Source: Pseudomonas sp. ADAK18 (GTDB lineage Bacteria > Pseudomonadota > Gammaproteobacteria > Pseudomonadales > Pseudomonadaceae). Taken from it: 64,000 nt of DNA. The notes below the pieces were generated by a model that was given only the letters and a program-made list of their open reading frames with translations, was not told the DNA's origin and searched no databases. The stretch covers positions 413,001-477,000 of the forward strand of contig NZ_CP052859.1 of NCBI RefSeq assembly GCF_012935695.1, in the 5' to 3' direction. A program made the position numbers and the translations under genes. Shown piece after piece: positions 22,301 to 30,500 of this stretch (position 1 is its first letter; each line of letters starts with the position of its first letter).

Positions 22301-25127
22301 CCTGGGACTGAGCACCCACCCGGGTCGTGAGGTAACCGACCATGCCGGGATTTTTTTTCAGCAGATAATTGAATTGCTGTGCCTCGCGAAAGCTGATGCC
22401 ATCCGGGGCGTCGGGGGTGTACAGCAAGGTTGGGTAGCTGGCGTGGCTGAAAAGGAAGTTGCCGATGACCCAGTCTCCGTCCACCAGCAGGCGGTGGATG
22501 GCGTAGGTGCCGCGGGTATCGCTGGAGGTGTCGCCCATGCTGGCGATGCTGCGCTCCAGCCACTGCCAATCGACCCCGGCAAGATGCCCTTGCAGGCGGC
22601 ATTCCAGGGCCGCGCTCTGCATCTGGCGCTGGGTGATGCTCAGCGTTGCATTGCGTCGCAGATCATAGTCTGCGCTGCCGGTGTTCAGCAGCCTGGTCTT
22701 GACCTCGTTGATATAGCGTTGGCCGATCCACACACCGGTGACCGAGCGTGCGACCTTTTCAGCGGTCAGCAGGCTCAGGTCCACGTCTTTCGGGCCCTTG
22801 AAACGTGCGGATCGGGAGAACTTCTCGTCGAGGAAGCCCACACCGTCGGTGTAGCCGTCGCGGTACAGTTGGGTGTAGGTCAGCGGCGGCGAGGTCAACG
22901 AACCGATCAAGGCCGGTGGTGAGAGGGCCCATACGGTGTCGGGGTCGACATCGTTCTGGCGGCGTCCCAGCAGTTCGTTCAAGCGCTTTTTCGCCTGTTC
23001 ATGTAGGTAACGGGTGAAGCTGGGAAAGCGCGCGTCAGACAACGGATACTCGCTGTAGGCATGCAGGGCACCGTCGGTATCTTCGGCGAGCTTCAACAGT
23101 GTCTGACGGTTCTCGGTACTGGTGGAGCGATACCAGTTCGGAGTGCTGAACTCGTAGTCGTCGACACGGGTAGCCAGCACATGGGCCGACATGGCCTTGA
23201 GGCAATCGGCATGGCTGCCACTATTGCCAAAACGGATCTCTTTGTTTTCCTGGGTGTGAAACTTGAAGCTTAGGCCGTTCAACACCTGCTTCATTGCGCC
23301 GCGAAAACGCAGGGCGATCCGCTTGATCAGGTAGTCGGTCAGCGTGCCAATGGGATTTTTCGTACCGTTGTCCAGGCTCCAGCCGAGGATATGGTTCTGG
23401 CAGGCGATTTCGCTGTTGAATGCCTGAAATTGCTGTTCCCGGGGCGCCTCGGGCGTACACAGCAACAGGCGGATGACCTTGCCGCTGGCATCACTCTGGC
23501 GCAGTACCCACAGGTCCTGTAACTGAGCGGCATGCAGCGACAGGGTCGCGGCACTCAGGTGGGCGTCGGTACCTAGGCGCAGGCGCTGCACCAACTGGAA
23601 GTCGCCTTCGCTGAGGTGGCCTTGCAACACTGCGGCATAAGCCAGCGCGTTGATCCGCTGATCGAGCATCTGTTCGATAGCGCGGCTGAGGGCTGGCTTT
23701 TCATGCATCTGATTTTGCAGTTCGGCAAAGTCGAGACGCGGTTGCAGAGTGGCCAGCTGTTGCGCCAGCCAGGCTGGTGTGAGGTCTTGATAGACCTCGG
23801 GCAGTGGCGCGCCTTTGTAGGTGAGGGTGGTTTTTGTCAGGAAGTCCGATCCGGGCCGTTCATCACCCGCTTGCGGGCCGCGCAGAGCCAGGTCGACCAG
23901 GTTGTGCTCGTGTTCGTACTCGCCAATGGGGTCGACGTAGCGGCGAGTGTTGATCACCAGGTGTTCCGGCGCCAGGTCGTGGATAGACAGGTCATCGCTC
24001 AAGCGTTCAAGCAGTTGATAGCGGGCCAGGGTTTCAGGCGTGGTAACCGGGCCCAGCAGATCGAGCAAATTCTGACGAGCCTCGTTGTAGCCACCCAGAT
24101 GTTCGGCCAGCGTGGCTCGTCGAGCGTCGCTGGCGCTGCGGTACCAGTCCGGGGCGCTGTTGCGCAGGTGGCGTTCCAGCAGGCGTTGGGCTCGCCACTC
24201 CAGGCGTGCGGTGATGTCTGGCAGGGAGGCAACAATGGCACGGTCCAGGGCGTCGATCAGTTGCGTGGCCTGTTGCTCCGGGTTGTCCACAAGGCTCAAG
24301 GCACGGTTGATGTCTTGGGTGCGTTTGTCGATCAGGGCGTTGTAGGTGTGCTCGAACAGCGGCTTGTCGTCGATGGGAGAGAGTTTCAGGGGCCAGATCG
24401 CGCCGGGTGTCACATCACGGAAACGCGCCGGCAGCAGTTGCATGAAGTTGCGCCATTGCGCGTCGTCACCCATCCCTTGCAGTAAATGCGTATTCAGTTG
24501 AGCCAGTGAACCAAAGGATTCAATGCCGCGTGAGGGAGTGAATAGCATCACTTCCCCGACTGCTGGCATGGACGTCAGGTCGGCTACGACCGGGTTGGAC
24601 TTTTCTGTCAACACAAAGGCACCGGCCAGCTCGACGGTCTGTTCCTGATAACGGAAAGTCAGCGCGTAGAAGCCAGGACGTGAGGTGATGCCTTGCGGCA
24701 CACGTTCGAGCATCGCCTGTTGCAGAGGGTGCAATAAACGGTCGTGGGCACTGAGCGCGTTTTCGTTCGCCAGAACGGTGAACCCGGCTTCAAAGGTCAT
24801 GAAGGATTTGCGTGACTTGCCGTCGATCTGCTCATTGCGATCGAGCAGTTGAAGGTGAGCGTTCAGTGTGGTCTTGAGCGTCGCCAATTGGAGAGGCAAG
24901 TCGCTCTGTTTCAACCCTTGATAGAAGGCTCGGCCCTTTTCCAGGAATTGCTGTCGGTACTTGATCAGTATCCCGTTGAGCTTTTCCAGGTACGCCAGTT
25001 CGCCAGAGGGTTTCTGTTCGGGCAATAGCGGCCCTTCGACTTTGAGCAGGTGATGGCCGATCTGATTAAGATTGCCTTTGAGGCCTTCAAAGGCCTGGTG
25101 TGTTGTGCTCACAGGCACGCGCTCCAT
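19374..25127 (-). CDS. giant dermonecrotic-toxin-type protein with two TIKI/ChaN-like C-terminal domains
   Basis: 1917 residues; target unknown. The N-terminal ~1000 residues are of the DUF6543/dermonecrotic type, with recurring WYRS motifs (PDWYRSASDARR, PNWYRSTSTENR). A hydrophobic stretch around residues 1000-1040 could insert into membranes. Two related C-terminal domains follow. The first (about 1270-1540) has GAVP (1301-1304) in place of GExH and Arg1448 in place of the later His. The second (about 1600-1900) is intact: GESH (E1627, H1629), E1656 in YVEHL, and H1769 plus H1773 in VGNAHGNYH. No signal peptide. This start was chosen because it aligns with that of the other toxin-like gene; an in-frame ATG at 25151 would add eight residues, and neither has a Shine-Dalgarno. 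The gene is 66 bp behind nagE on the same strand with no terminator between. Confidence 0.8.
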   Translation of the reverse strand: MERVPVSTTHQAFEGLKGNLNQIGHHLLKVEGPLLPEQKPSGELAYLEKLNGILIKYRQQFLEKGRAFYQGLKQSDLPLQLATLKTTLNAHLQLLDRNEQIDGKSRKSFMTFEAGFTVLANENALSAHDRLLHPLQQAMLERVPQGITSRPGFYALTFRYQEQTVELAGAFVLTEKSNPVVADLTSMPAVGEVMLFTPSRGIESFGSLAQLNTHLLQGMGDDAQWRNFMQLLPARFRDVTPGAIWPLKLSPIDDKPLFEHTYNALIDKRTQDINRALSLVDNPEQQATQLIDALDRAIVASLPDITARLEWRAQRLLERHLRNSAPDWYRSASDARRATLAEHLGGYNEARQNLLDLLGPVTTPETLARYQLLERLSDDLSIHDLAPEHLVINTRRYVDPIGEYEHEHNLVDLALRGPQAGDERPGSDFLTKTTLTYKGAPLPEVYQDLTPAWLAQQLATLQPRLDFAELQNQMHEKPALSRAIEQMLDQRINALAYAAVLQGHLSEGDFQLVQRLRLGTDAHLSAATLSLHAAQLQDLWVLRQSDASGKVIRLLLCTPEAPREQQFQAFNSEIACQNHILGWSLDNGTKNPIGTLTDYLIKRIALRFRGAMKQVLNGLSFKFHTQENKEIRFGNSGSHADCLKAMSAHVLATRVDDYEFSTPNWYRSTSTENRQTLLKLAEDTDGALHAYSEYPLSDARFPSFTRYLHEQAKKRLNELLGRRQNDVDPDTVWALSPPALIGSLTSPPLTYTQLYRDGYTDGVGFLDEKFSRSARFKGPKDVDLSLLTAEKVARSVTGVWIGQRYINEVKTRLLNTGSADYDLRRNATLSITQRQMQSAALECRLQGHLAGVDWQWLERSIASMGDTSSDTRGTYAIHRLLVDGDWVIGNFLFSHASYPTLLYTPDAPDGISFREAQQFNYLLKKNPGMVGYLTTRVGAQSQARVRAFLEDAKRQLPEDLNKTDVSPARYDSTRSKVPLLDLRHALYDMKQQRKIDDVEGTTANRSQMITGILWSCVEWVTAIATAPFPTLSLSLGMLLAFKDGMLALHAYHQGDTGAALEHLIGYVLNSAGAAFTDLRPALFSLKQLAKPVLHRAPVSAASSEAIKLIRPLEPTSPAPAGMQAVLFAGEVLWAKNTPDAIGRYLLYRLDPVSGRMVSTTRVAAPDAQGVWRRTGVVGGAPKYEKLPDTPQPLKQYEVPENYVVELEIILNPKKRASILENKEWLTITQEQARRSAALDVNDLHEAYLKKTQLLEKDAQDFFKNLPPLPARTEAPTIEASTTFKQLLDSDVFAGDKNLVIGAVPGSIASKQLLIMEMDTLVKKGFKRLYVEYLPIDVFRPKLKKLNQNGTWQHIAEHLRSIDQAMGFAENAEYSYRALVRTAQEKKMKINALDASTSYHLDDVLQFNDAPVTIPRDNAVRNFYSHKVIEIDAKTEPDGRWIALVDQSRMRTFNEIPGLADLQKNTIAVRIEDVGPNQPIGLWTDTAGAITGDALAKGDYRITLETSYKVPEPIAGARQVEPAAEVATAAHSVNEFDIPISMRDEIDRQYYTPNGLNPIYSYRNEDSRKALSVFANARTRLQDKAERFFTDYTPPSRPALPTITESTTPESFLKEISDSNLPGLVLGESHSAQSSKKLLITDMKEIQKLGFKTLYVEHLCTDLHQAELDVFHKTQRLPDKLKRYLKSQDRGHMPLHYGGSNTYSEVYQAASKYGIRVKALDCTASYNLKGVGAKYEARTKMFNYFASRVIQADQAAQGPHKWIAFVGNAHGNYHVGVPGLAEILGTVSLEVRDVAPGLGRKIHRAAWETVIEETGWPALRSDFKLEEAIAGNRAPAPIISIDRSRLKVPGHFLIERPSAIETNLVHYSSTGKIESTPIQVNDKGLFFIDRWDMKEQYFEYQSMLIDMLKAKVRLTPAP

Positions 25128-25193
25128 GCTGGGGATAAGAACCCTCAGCATGGCGAGCGGTGCCCTGGGCAGGGCGGTAGATAAGTAGCGGCG
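25128..25193 (-). promoter_or_regulatory. conserved leader of toxin-like gene 2
   Basis: Minus-strand order: TTATCTACC, stem GCCCT/AGGGC, GCCATGCTGAGGGTTCT, CCCC, AGC-ATG. It matches the leader at 4523-4587 block for block, but the AAGGAG present there is absent here. Confidence 0.6.
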
Positions 25194-26900
25194 TCAGACC
25201 CCGGCGCGCACCGGGTCGCGGCTGGCTAGGGACTTGAGTGCGGCACTCAAACCTTGTGCCGAATCACCCACCAGCAAGTGCCAGATACCACCGTCGAGCT
25301 GGCTCACACCCTGGCAACCCAGGGCTTTGAGCTGCTGCTCCGACAGTGCCTGGTCATCGGCCAGTTGCAGGCGAATACGGGTCATGGCCACGCAATCCAA
25401 TTGCAGCACATTGTTGCTGCCACCCAGGGCGTTCAGCCATTGCTGGGCGTCGGGCGTTGCGACGGCATGCTCCGGGGTTTTCGGGGCTGCGGCGATGGTG
25501 GGTGCGTTGCTGGCGGTCGGCATGGCCAGACGGATCTCGTCGGCAATGCTGTCAGCCATCGGCCCCACTACCACCTGCAAGCTGCCGCCGTTACCGGGGC
25601 GAACCACGGCCATCGCACCCAGCGCCTTGAGCTCTGCGTCCACGGCCTTGTTGCGGTCCACCATGTCCAGGCGCAAGCGAGTGGTGCAGGCGCCGACACT
25701 GAGCAGGTTGTCGGCACCGCCGAGGGCTCGAATGTAGGCTCCGGCGCGCTGGTTGTCGGTCATGGCTTCGGTCTGTACGACCTGGATGTCTTCACGGCCC
25801 GGCGTCTTCAGGTTGAAGCGGCGGATACAGAAATCAAATACGGTGTAGTAGACCACCGCATAGGCCAGTCCCACCGGTATCACCAGCCAGCCATTGGTGG
25901 ATTTGCCCCAGCCGAGGACCATGTCGATGAAACCACCGGAGAAGGTAAAGCCCAGGTGAATGTTCAGCAGGTTGGTAATGGCCATCGACAGACCGGTCAG
26001 CAGCGCATGCAGCAGATACAGGAACGGTGCGAGGAACATGAAGGCAAATTCGATCGGCTCGGTCACCCCGGTCAGGAACGAAGTCAGGGCCATCGACAGG
26101 AAAATCCCGCCCATGATCTTGCGTCGTTCCGGCAGGGCGTTGCGGTACATCGCCAAGCAGGCGGCGGGCAGGCCGAATAACATTACCGGGAACATGCCGG
26201 TCATGAACTGGCCGCCTTTCGGGTCGCCGGCGAAGTAGCGGGTCAGGTCGCCGGTCACTACCGCGCCGGTCGCCGGATCAGTGAAGCTGCCGAATACAAA
26301 CCAGGCCATGTTGTTGAGGATATGGTGCAGGCCGGTAACGATCAGCAAGCGGTTGAACACGCCAAAGACAAACGCGCCGAAGCTGCCGCTTTCCATCAGC
26401 AACACGCCGAAGCTGTTGATGCCATGCTGGATCGGCGGCCATATCAGCCCGAAGATCACCCCCAATCCCACCGCCGAGAATCCGGTGACAATCGGCACAA
26501 ACCGTCGCCCGCCAAAAAACGCCAGGTATTCCGGCAGCTTGATGTCCTTGAAGCGGTTATACAGTGCGCCGGCCATCAGGCCGCTGGCGATCCCCGCGAG
26601 CATGCCCATGTTGATGCTGGCATCCATCACCTTGAGGGTGGAGATCATCACCAGGTAGCCAATGGCGCCGGCAAGCCCTGCGGTACCGTTGTTGTCCCGG
26701 GCAAAGCCCACGGCGATGCCGATGGCGAAGATCAGCGCCAGGTTGGCGAAGATCGCTTGCCCTGCGTCGTGCATCACCGCGATGTTCAAAAGGTCGGTGT
26801 CACCCAGTCGCAGCAGCAGGCCGGCAATCGGCAAGATGGCGATGGGTAGCATCAGCGCGCGGCCCAGGCGTTGCAGGCCTTCGATGAATAATTGGTACAT
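25194..26900 (-). CDS. nagE: PTS N-acetylglucosamine transporter EIICB with an extra degenerate EIIB-like domain
   Basis: Imports GlcNAc as GlcNAc 6-phosphate. Of 568 residues, EIIC spans about 1-370 (LLRLGDTDLL, VTGLHHILNNMAWFVFGSF, GVTEPIEFAFMFLAP) and EIIB about 390-470 with phospho-C405 in VGACTTRLRLDM. A second EIIB-like domain (about 485-560) reads DCVAMTRIRLQL, so Ala505 stands where Cys is expected, with a Cys at 503. EIIA is supplied by the neighbouring EIIA-HPr-EI protein. AAGGAG precedes the start. The genes upstream (nagA, deaminase, PTS relay) fix the substrate as GlcNAc. Confidence 0.93.
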   Translation of the reverse strand: MYQLFIEGLQRLGRALMLPIAILPIAGLLLRLGDTDLLNIAVMHDAGQAIFANLALIFAIGIAVGFARDNNGTAGLAGAIGYLVMISTLKVMDASINMGMLAGIASGLMAGALYNRFKDIKLPEYLAFFGGRRFVPIVTGFSAVGLGVIFGLIWPPIQHGINSFGVLLMESGSFGAFVFGVFNRLLIVTGLHHILNNMAWFVFGSFTDPATGAVVTGDLTRYFAGDPKGGQFMTGMFPVMLFGLPAACLAMYRNALPERRKIMGGIFLSMALTSFLTGVTEPIEFAFMFLAPFLYLLHALLTGLSMAITNLLNIHLGFTFSGGFIDMVLGWGKSTNGWLVIPVGLAYAVVYYTVFDFCIRRFNLKTPGREDIQVVQTEAMTDNQRAGAYIRALGGADNLLSVGACTTRLRLDMVDRNKAVDAELKALGAMAVVRPGNGGSLQVVVGPMADSIADEIRLAMPTASNAPTIAAAPKTPEHAVATPDAQQWLNALGGSNNVLQLDCVAMTRIRLQLADDQALSEQQLKALGCQGVSQLDGGIWHLLVGDSAQGLSAALKSLASRDPVRAGV

Positions 26901-26927
26901 GGCGAGTCTCCTTTTTTCTTGTTGTTG

Positions 26928-29456
26928 TCAGCTCAGCGGCCAGTGGTGTTGACAGGCTTGGCGAACGGCCTTGGCGCTGCTCAGGTTAAGCAGGCCTTGG
27001 CTCAGTTGCCGGCATTGAGCCGCGTCCATGTGGCGGACGCGGTCCTTGATTTCTGCGATTTGCGGCGGGCTGACGGACAGCTCGCTGACGCCCAGGCCGA
27101 TTAGTACCGGCGTGGCCAATGGATCAGATGCCAGAGCGCCGCACACACCAACCCAGCGCCCATGCTTGGCGGCGCCGATGCAGGTCTGGGCGATCAGCCG
27201 CAGCAGCGCCGGGTGCATTGCATCGACCCGTGCGGCGAGGCCGGCGTGGTCGCGGTCCATGGCCAGGGTGTACTGGGACAGGTCGTTGGTGCCGATGGAC
27301 AAAAAGTCCGCGTGCTCGGCCAGTTGCTCGGCCATCAGCGCGGCGGCGGGCACTTCGATCATCACGCCGAGTTCCGGGCGTTGGGTCAGCTCCAGCTCGG
27401 CGCACAGCTCGTCGAGACGCTGGCGAATGTGCAGCAACTCGTCGACTTCGCTGACCATCGGCAACAGGATCCGGCAGCGTTGCAGCGGGCTGACCTGGAG
27501 TAGCGCACGCAGTTGCTGATCCAGCAGTTCCGGGCGCACTTGGGCCATGCGAATGCCACGTAGACCGAGCACCGGGTTGGCTTCGGCGGGCAGCGGCAGA
27601 TAGTCGAGCTGCTTGTCGCCGCCGACGTCGATGGTGCGGATGATCACGGATTTGTCGCCCATGGCATCCAATACCGCTTGATAGGCCTGGCGCTGCTCTT
27701 GTTCATCGGGTGCTGTACGGCGGTCGACGAACAGAAATTCAGTACGCAGCAGGCCGACACCATCGGCACCGTTTTCATGAGCCACCTGCGCTTCGGCGCT
27801 GGAGGCGACATTGGCCGCTACTTCAATGCCCACACCATCCAGGGTACTGGCCGGTGCTTGAGCCTGGGCCTGTTGTTCCTGACGCCGCAGCTTTTGCGCA
27901 TCGCGAATCTGGTGGACCTGGGCGTGGCGTGCATCGTCCGGCGTGAGTTCCAGGCGACCATTGACGGCGTCCAGCACCACACGTTGGCCTGTCGGTACAT
28001 CGAGTACTTCGGCGCCCAGTGCGACTACACACGGCAAACCTTTGCCCCGGGCGAGAATCGCCACATGAGAGGTTGCACCGCCTTCGGCCATGCAGATGCC
28101 AGCAGCGTTTTGTGCGCTCAGTTGCAGCAAATCCGAGGGGGTCAATTCATGGGCGGCGACAATGGCCCCCGCAGGCAACTCGAAATGCCAGGCTTCCCCC
28201 AGAAGCGCCCGCAGCACACGTTGCTGCAAGTCCCGCAGGTCGTTGGCGCGCTCGGCGAACAAGGGTTTGCCCAAGGCCAGGAGTACGTCGCACTGGGCCT
28301 GGATCGCATCACGCCAGGCGTGAGTGGCAGCGCTGCCTTGTTCAATGGAGCCAGTGGCGGCCTCCAGCAGGGTCGGGTCTTCCAGCAACGCCAGGTGGGC
28401 GGCGAAGATCTCTTCTTCCTCGACGGCCTTGCGCTGACGGGCGTGGTCCAGGGTGTTGCGGATTTCGCTGCGCACCTGTTCCAGGGCGCTGTCCAGGTGC
28501 TGCAATTGCTCGTCGGCCGAGTGGTTGCCTGAGTCCTGCGGCAACTCAATCCCGTTCAGCCGGAACAGCGGCCCGCAGACCAGGCCGGGCGCGCCGCATA
28601 CGCCTTGCAGTACACCGACTTCGGTGTTGACCACGCGTGGGGCGTCGGCTACCGGTGCATGAGGCTCTTCGCTGACCGCGACCGACAGCGCGTCGATCAG
28701 CGCCTGCAACGCAGCGTCGCAGTCCTTGCCACGGCAAGTGACCTGCACCTCATCTTGTTCACCGATGCCCAGCCCCATCAGGCCGATCAGGCTGTCGCAC
28801 GACGCTGATTTTCCGGCGAAATGCAGCTGTGACTGGCTGCTGAAACCCTGGGCGGTCTTGCGGATCAGGGCGGCCGGCCGTGCATGCAGACCACCCCGGT
28901 GAGTGATGCGAATGCTGGCGCTGGCTTCAGTGTGAGAGTCGTCGGCAGCCATGGGGCGTACGGTGGAGGCGTGGCGAGAAACTACTCGCAGCATCGGCTC
29001 GCCAACCTTGATCGTCTGCGAGGCAATCGGTTGCAGCTCGAACTGATCGCCATTGGTGACGATGATCAAGCTGATCAGGCTTTTGCACTGGCGGGCGATA
29101 CGGTCCAGGTCAAAGCGCACCAACGCCTGTCCATCACGGACCCGCGCGCCTTCCTTGACCAACAAGGCGAAACCCTCGCCTTTCAACTCGACGGTGTCGA
29201 TGCCTACGTGCAGTAACACTTCGGCACCGTTGTCGGCACGAATCGTCAGGGCGTGGCCGGTGCGGGCGACATGGATCACCACGCCGTCGCACGGTGCATG
29301 CAGGCAGTCGTTGAGCGGGTCAATGGCAATGCCGTCGCCCATGGCACCGCTGGCGAACACCTCATCAGGAACGTTGCCCAGGGTCAGCACCGGCCCACTG
29401 AGGGGCGCGCTGAGGGTGAGGTCATTATTATTGTGGGACATGGGCACGGTACTCAT
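26928..29456 (-). CDS. PTS multiphosphoryl transfer protein (EIIA, HPr, EI) of the GlcNAc system
   Basis: Carries phosphate from PEP to NagE. The 842 residues have the same domain order as the trehalose homologue: EIIA with H83 in LLHVGIDTVEL, HPr with H191 in GGLHARPAAL, and EI with H464 in GGATSHVAILARGKGLP and GTNDLSQYTLAMDRDH. All phosphorylation histidines are present. An ATG five codons in (29441) is an alternative start; neither has a strong Shine-Dalgarno. It lies between the deaminase gene (21 bp upstream) and nagE (27 bp downstream) in one operon. Confidence 0.93.
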   Translation of the reverse strand: MSTVPMSHNNNDLTLSAPLSGPVLTLGNVPDEVFASGAMGDGIAIDPLNDCLHAPCDGVVIHVARTGHALTIRADNGAEVLLHVGIDTVELKGEGFALLVKEGARVRDGQALVRFDLDRIARQCKSLISLIIVTNGDQFELQPIASQTIKVGEPMLRVVSRHASTVRPMAADDSHTEASASIRITHRGGLHARPAALIRKTAQGFSSQSQLHFAGKSASCDSLIGLMGLGIGEQDEVQVTCRGKDCDAALQALIDALSVAVSEEPHAPVADAPRVVNTEVGVLQGVCGAPGLVCGPLFRLNGIELPQDSGNHSADEQLQHLDSALEQVRSEIRNTLDHARQRKAVEEEEIFAAHLALLEDPTLLEAATGSIEQGSAATHAWRDAIQAQCDVLLALGKPLFAERANDLRDLQQRVLRALLGEAWHFELPAGAIVAAHELTPSDLLQLSAQNAAGICMAEGGATSHVAILARGKGLPCVVALGAEVLDVPTGQRVVLDAVNGRLELTPDDARHAQVHQIRDAQKLRRQEQQAQAQAPASTLDGVGIEVAANVASSAEAQVAHENGADGVGLLRTEFLFVDRRTAPDEQEQRQAYQAVLDAMGDKSVIIRTIDVGGDKQLDYLPLPAEANPVLGLRGIRMAQVRPELLDQQLRALLQVSPLQRCRILLPMVSEVDELLHIRQRLDELCAELELTQRPELGVMIEVPAAALMAEQLAEHADFLSIGTNDLSQYTLAMDRDHAGLAARVDAMHPALLRLIAQTCIGAAKHGRWVGVCGALASDPLATPVLIGLGVSELSVSPPQIAEIKDRVRHMDAAQCRQLSQGLLNLSSAKAVRQACQHHWPLS

Positions 29457-29477
29457 CAGGAAACGGCGGAAATCAAC

Positions 29478-30500
29478 TCAGTGGGTACGGGTAACTTTGC
29501 TCAGGTGACGCGGCTGGTCCGGGTCCATGCCCCGGGCTTCAGCCAGGCCTGCAGCCATCACGTAAAAGCTCTGGATCGCCAGGATTGGGTCCAGGGCTGG
29601 GTGTTCGGCGCGAGTCAGGGTCAGGTCGCGCTCGGCGATATCGTCGGGCGCCGCCAGCAGTACACGGGCGCCGCGCTGGCGCATGTCGGCGGCCAACGTC
29701 AGCAATCCGGCTTGTTCGGCACCGCGCGGGGCGAAGACCAGCAGCGGATAGTTTTCGTCGATCAGGGCCATCGGCCCGTGGCGCACTTCGGCGCTGCTGA
29801 AGGCTTCGGCCTGGATCGCCGAGGTTTCCTTGAGCTTGAGCGCGGCTTCCTGGGCGATGGCAAAGCCGGCGCCACGGCCGATGACCATCAGGCGTTGGCA
29901 GTCGCGCAAGGCGTCGATGGCCAGGCGCCAATCCTGTTTGGCAGCTTCACGCAAGCCATCCGGCAAGGCATGGCAGGCTTCCAGAAGACCGTCTTCCTGG
30001 TTCCAGTGGCCGATCAATTGGGCGCTGGCGCTCAGGGTGGCGATAAAGCTTTTGGTAGCTGCGACGCTGTTTTCCGGCCCGGCGCACAGCGGTACGTGGA
30101 ATTCGCACGCGGCTTCCAGGGGCGAATCTTCAGCGTTGACCATGGAAATGCTCAGGGCGCCACGCTTGCGCAACAAGCGCAGGCTGTTGACCAGGTCCGG
30201 GCTCTGCCCCGACTGGGAGAAGCCGAACGCCACCTGGCCGCTGACTTTCAGCGGCGATTGCAGCATGGTCACCACTGACATCGGCAGCGACGCCACCGGA
30301 ATCCCCAGGTGTTGCATGGTCAGGTAGGCGAAGTAACTGGCGGCGTGGTCAGAACTGCCCCGAGCGATCGTCATCGCTACTTGCGGCGGCTGGCGGCGCA
30401 GGCGGCCGGCGACTTCCTCCAGTAGTGGGTCCAGGCGTTGCAGCTGGGCCTCGACGGCCTCACAGGAGGACAGGGCCTCTTCAAGCATTTTTGAAGTCAA
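29478..30500 (-). CDS. SIS-type glucosamine-6-phosphate deaminase (NagB-II class)
   Basis: Likely turns glucosamine 6-phosphate into fructose 6-phosphate and ammonia. The 340 residues have two SIS domains, like the isomerase half of GlmS but without its glutaminase: ARGSSDHAASYFAYL, SQSGQSPDLVNSL, then GRGAGFAIAQEAALKLKE and SAEVRHGPMALI. This non-homologous deaminase replaces classical NagB, which is not seen here. It overlaps the end of nagA by 20 bp. The reaction is inferred from position; a different amino-sugar phosphate isomerase is possible. Confidence 0.85.
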   Translation of the reverse strand: MTSKMLEEALSSCEAVEAQLQRLDPLLEEVAGRLRRQPPQVAMTIARGSSDHAASYFAYLTMQHLGIPVASLPMSVVTMLQSPLKVSGQVAFGFSQSGQSPDLVNSLRLLRKRGALSISMVNAEDSPLEAACEFHVPLCAGPENSVAATKSFIATLSASAQLIGHWNQEDGLLEACHALPDGLREAAKQDWRLAIDALRDCQRLMVIGRGAGFAIAQEAALKLKETSAIQAEAFSSAEVRHGPMALIDENYPLLVFAPRGAEQAGLLTLAADMRQRGARVLLAAPDDIAERDLTLTRAEHPALDPILAIQSFYVMAAGLAEARGMDPDQPRHLSKVTRTH

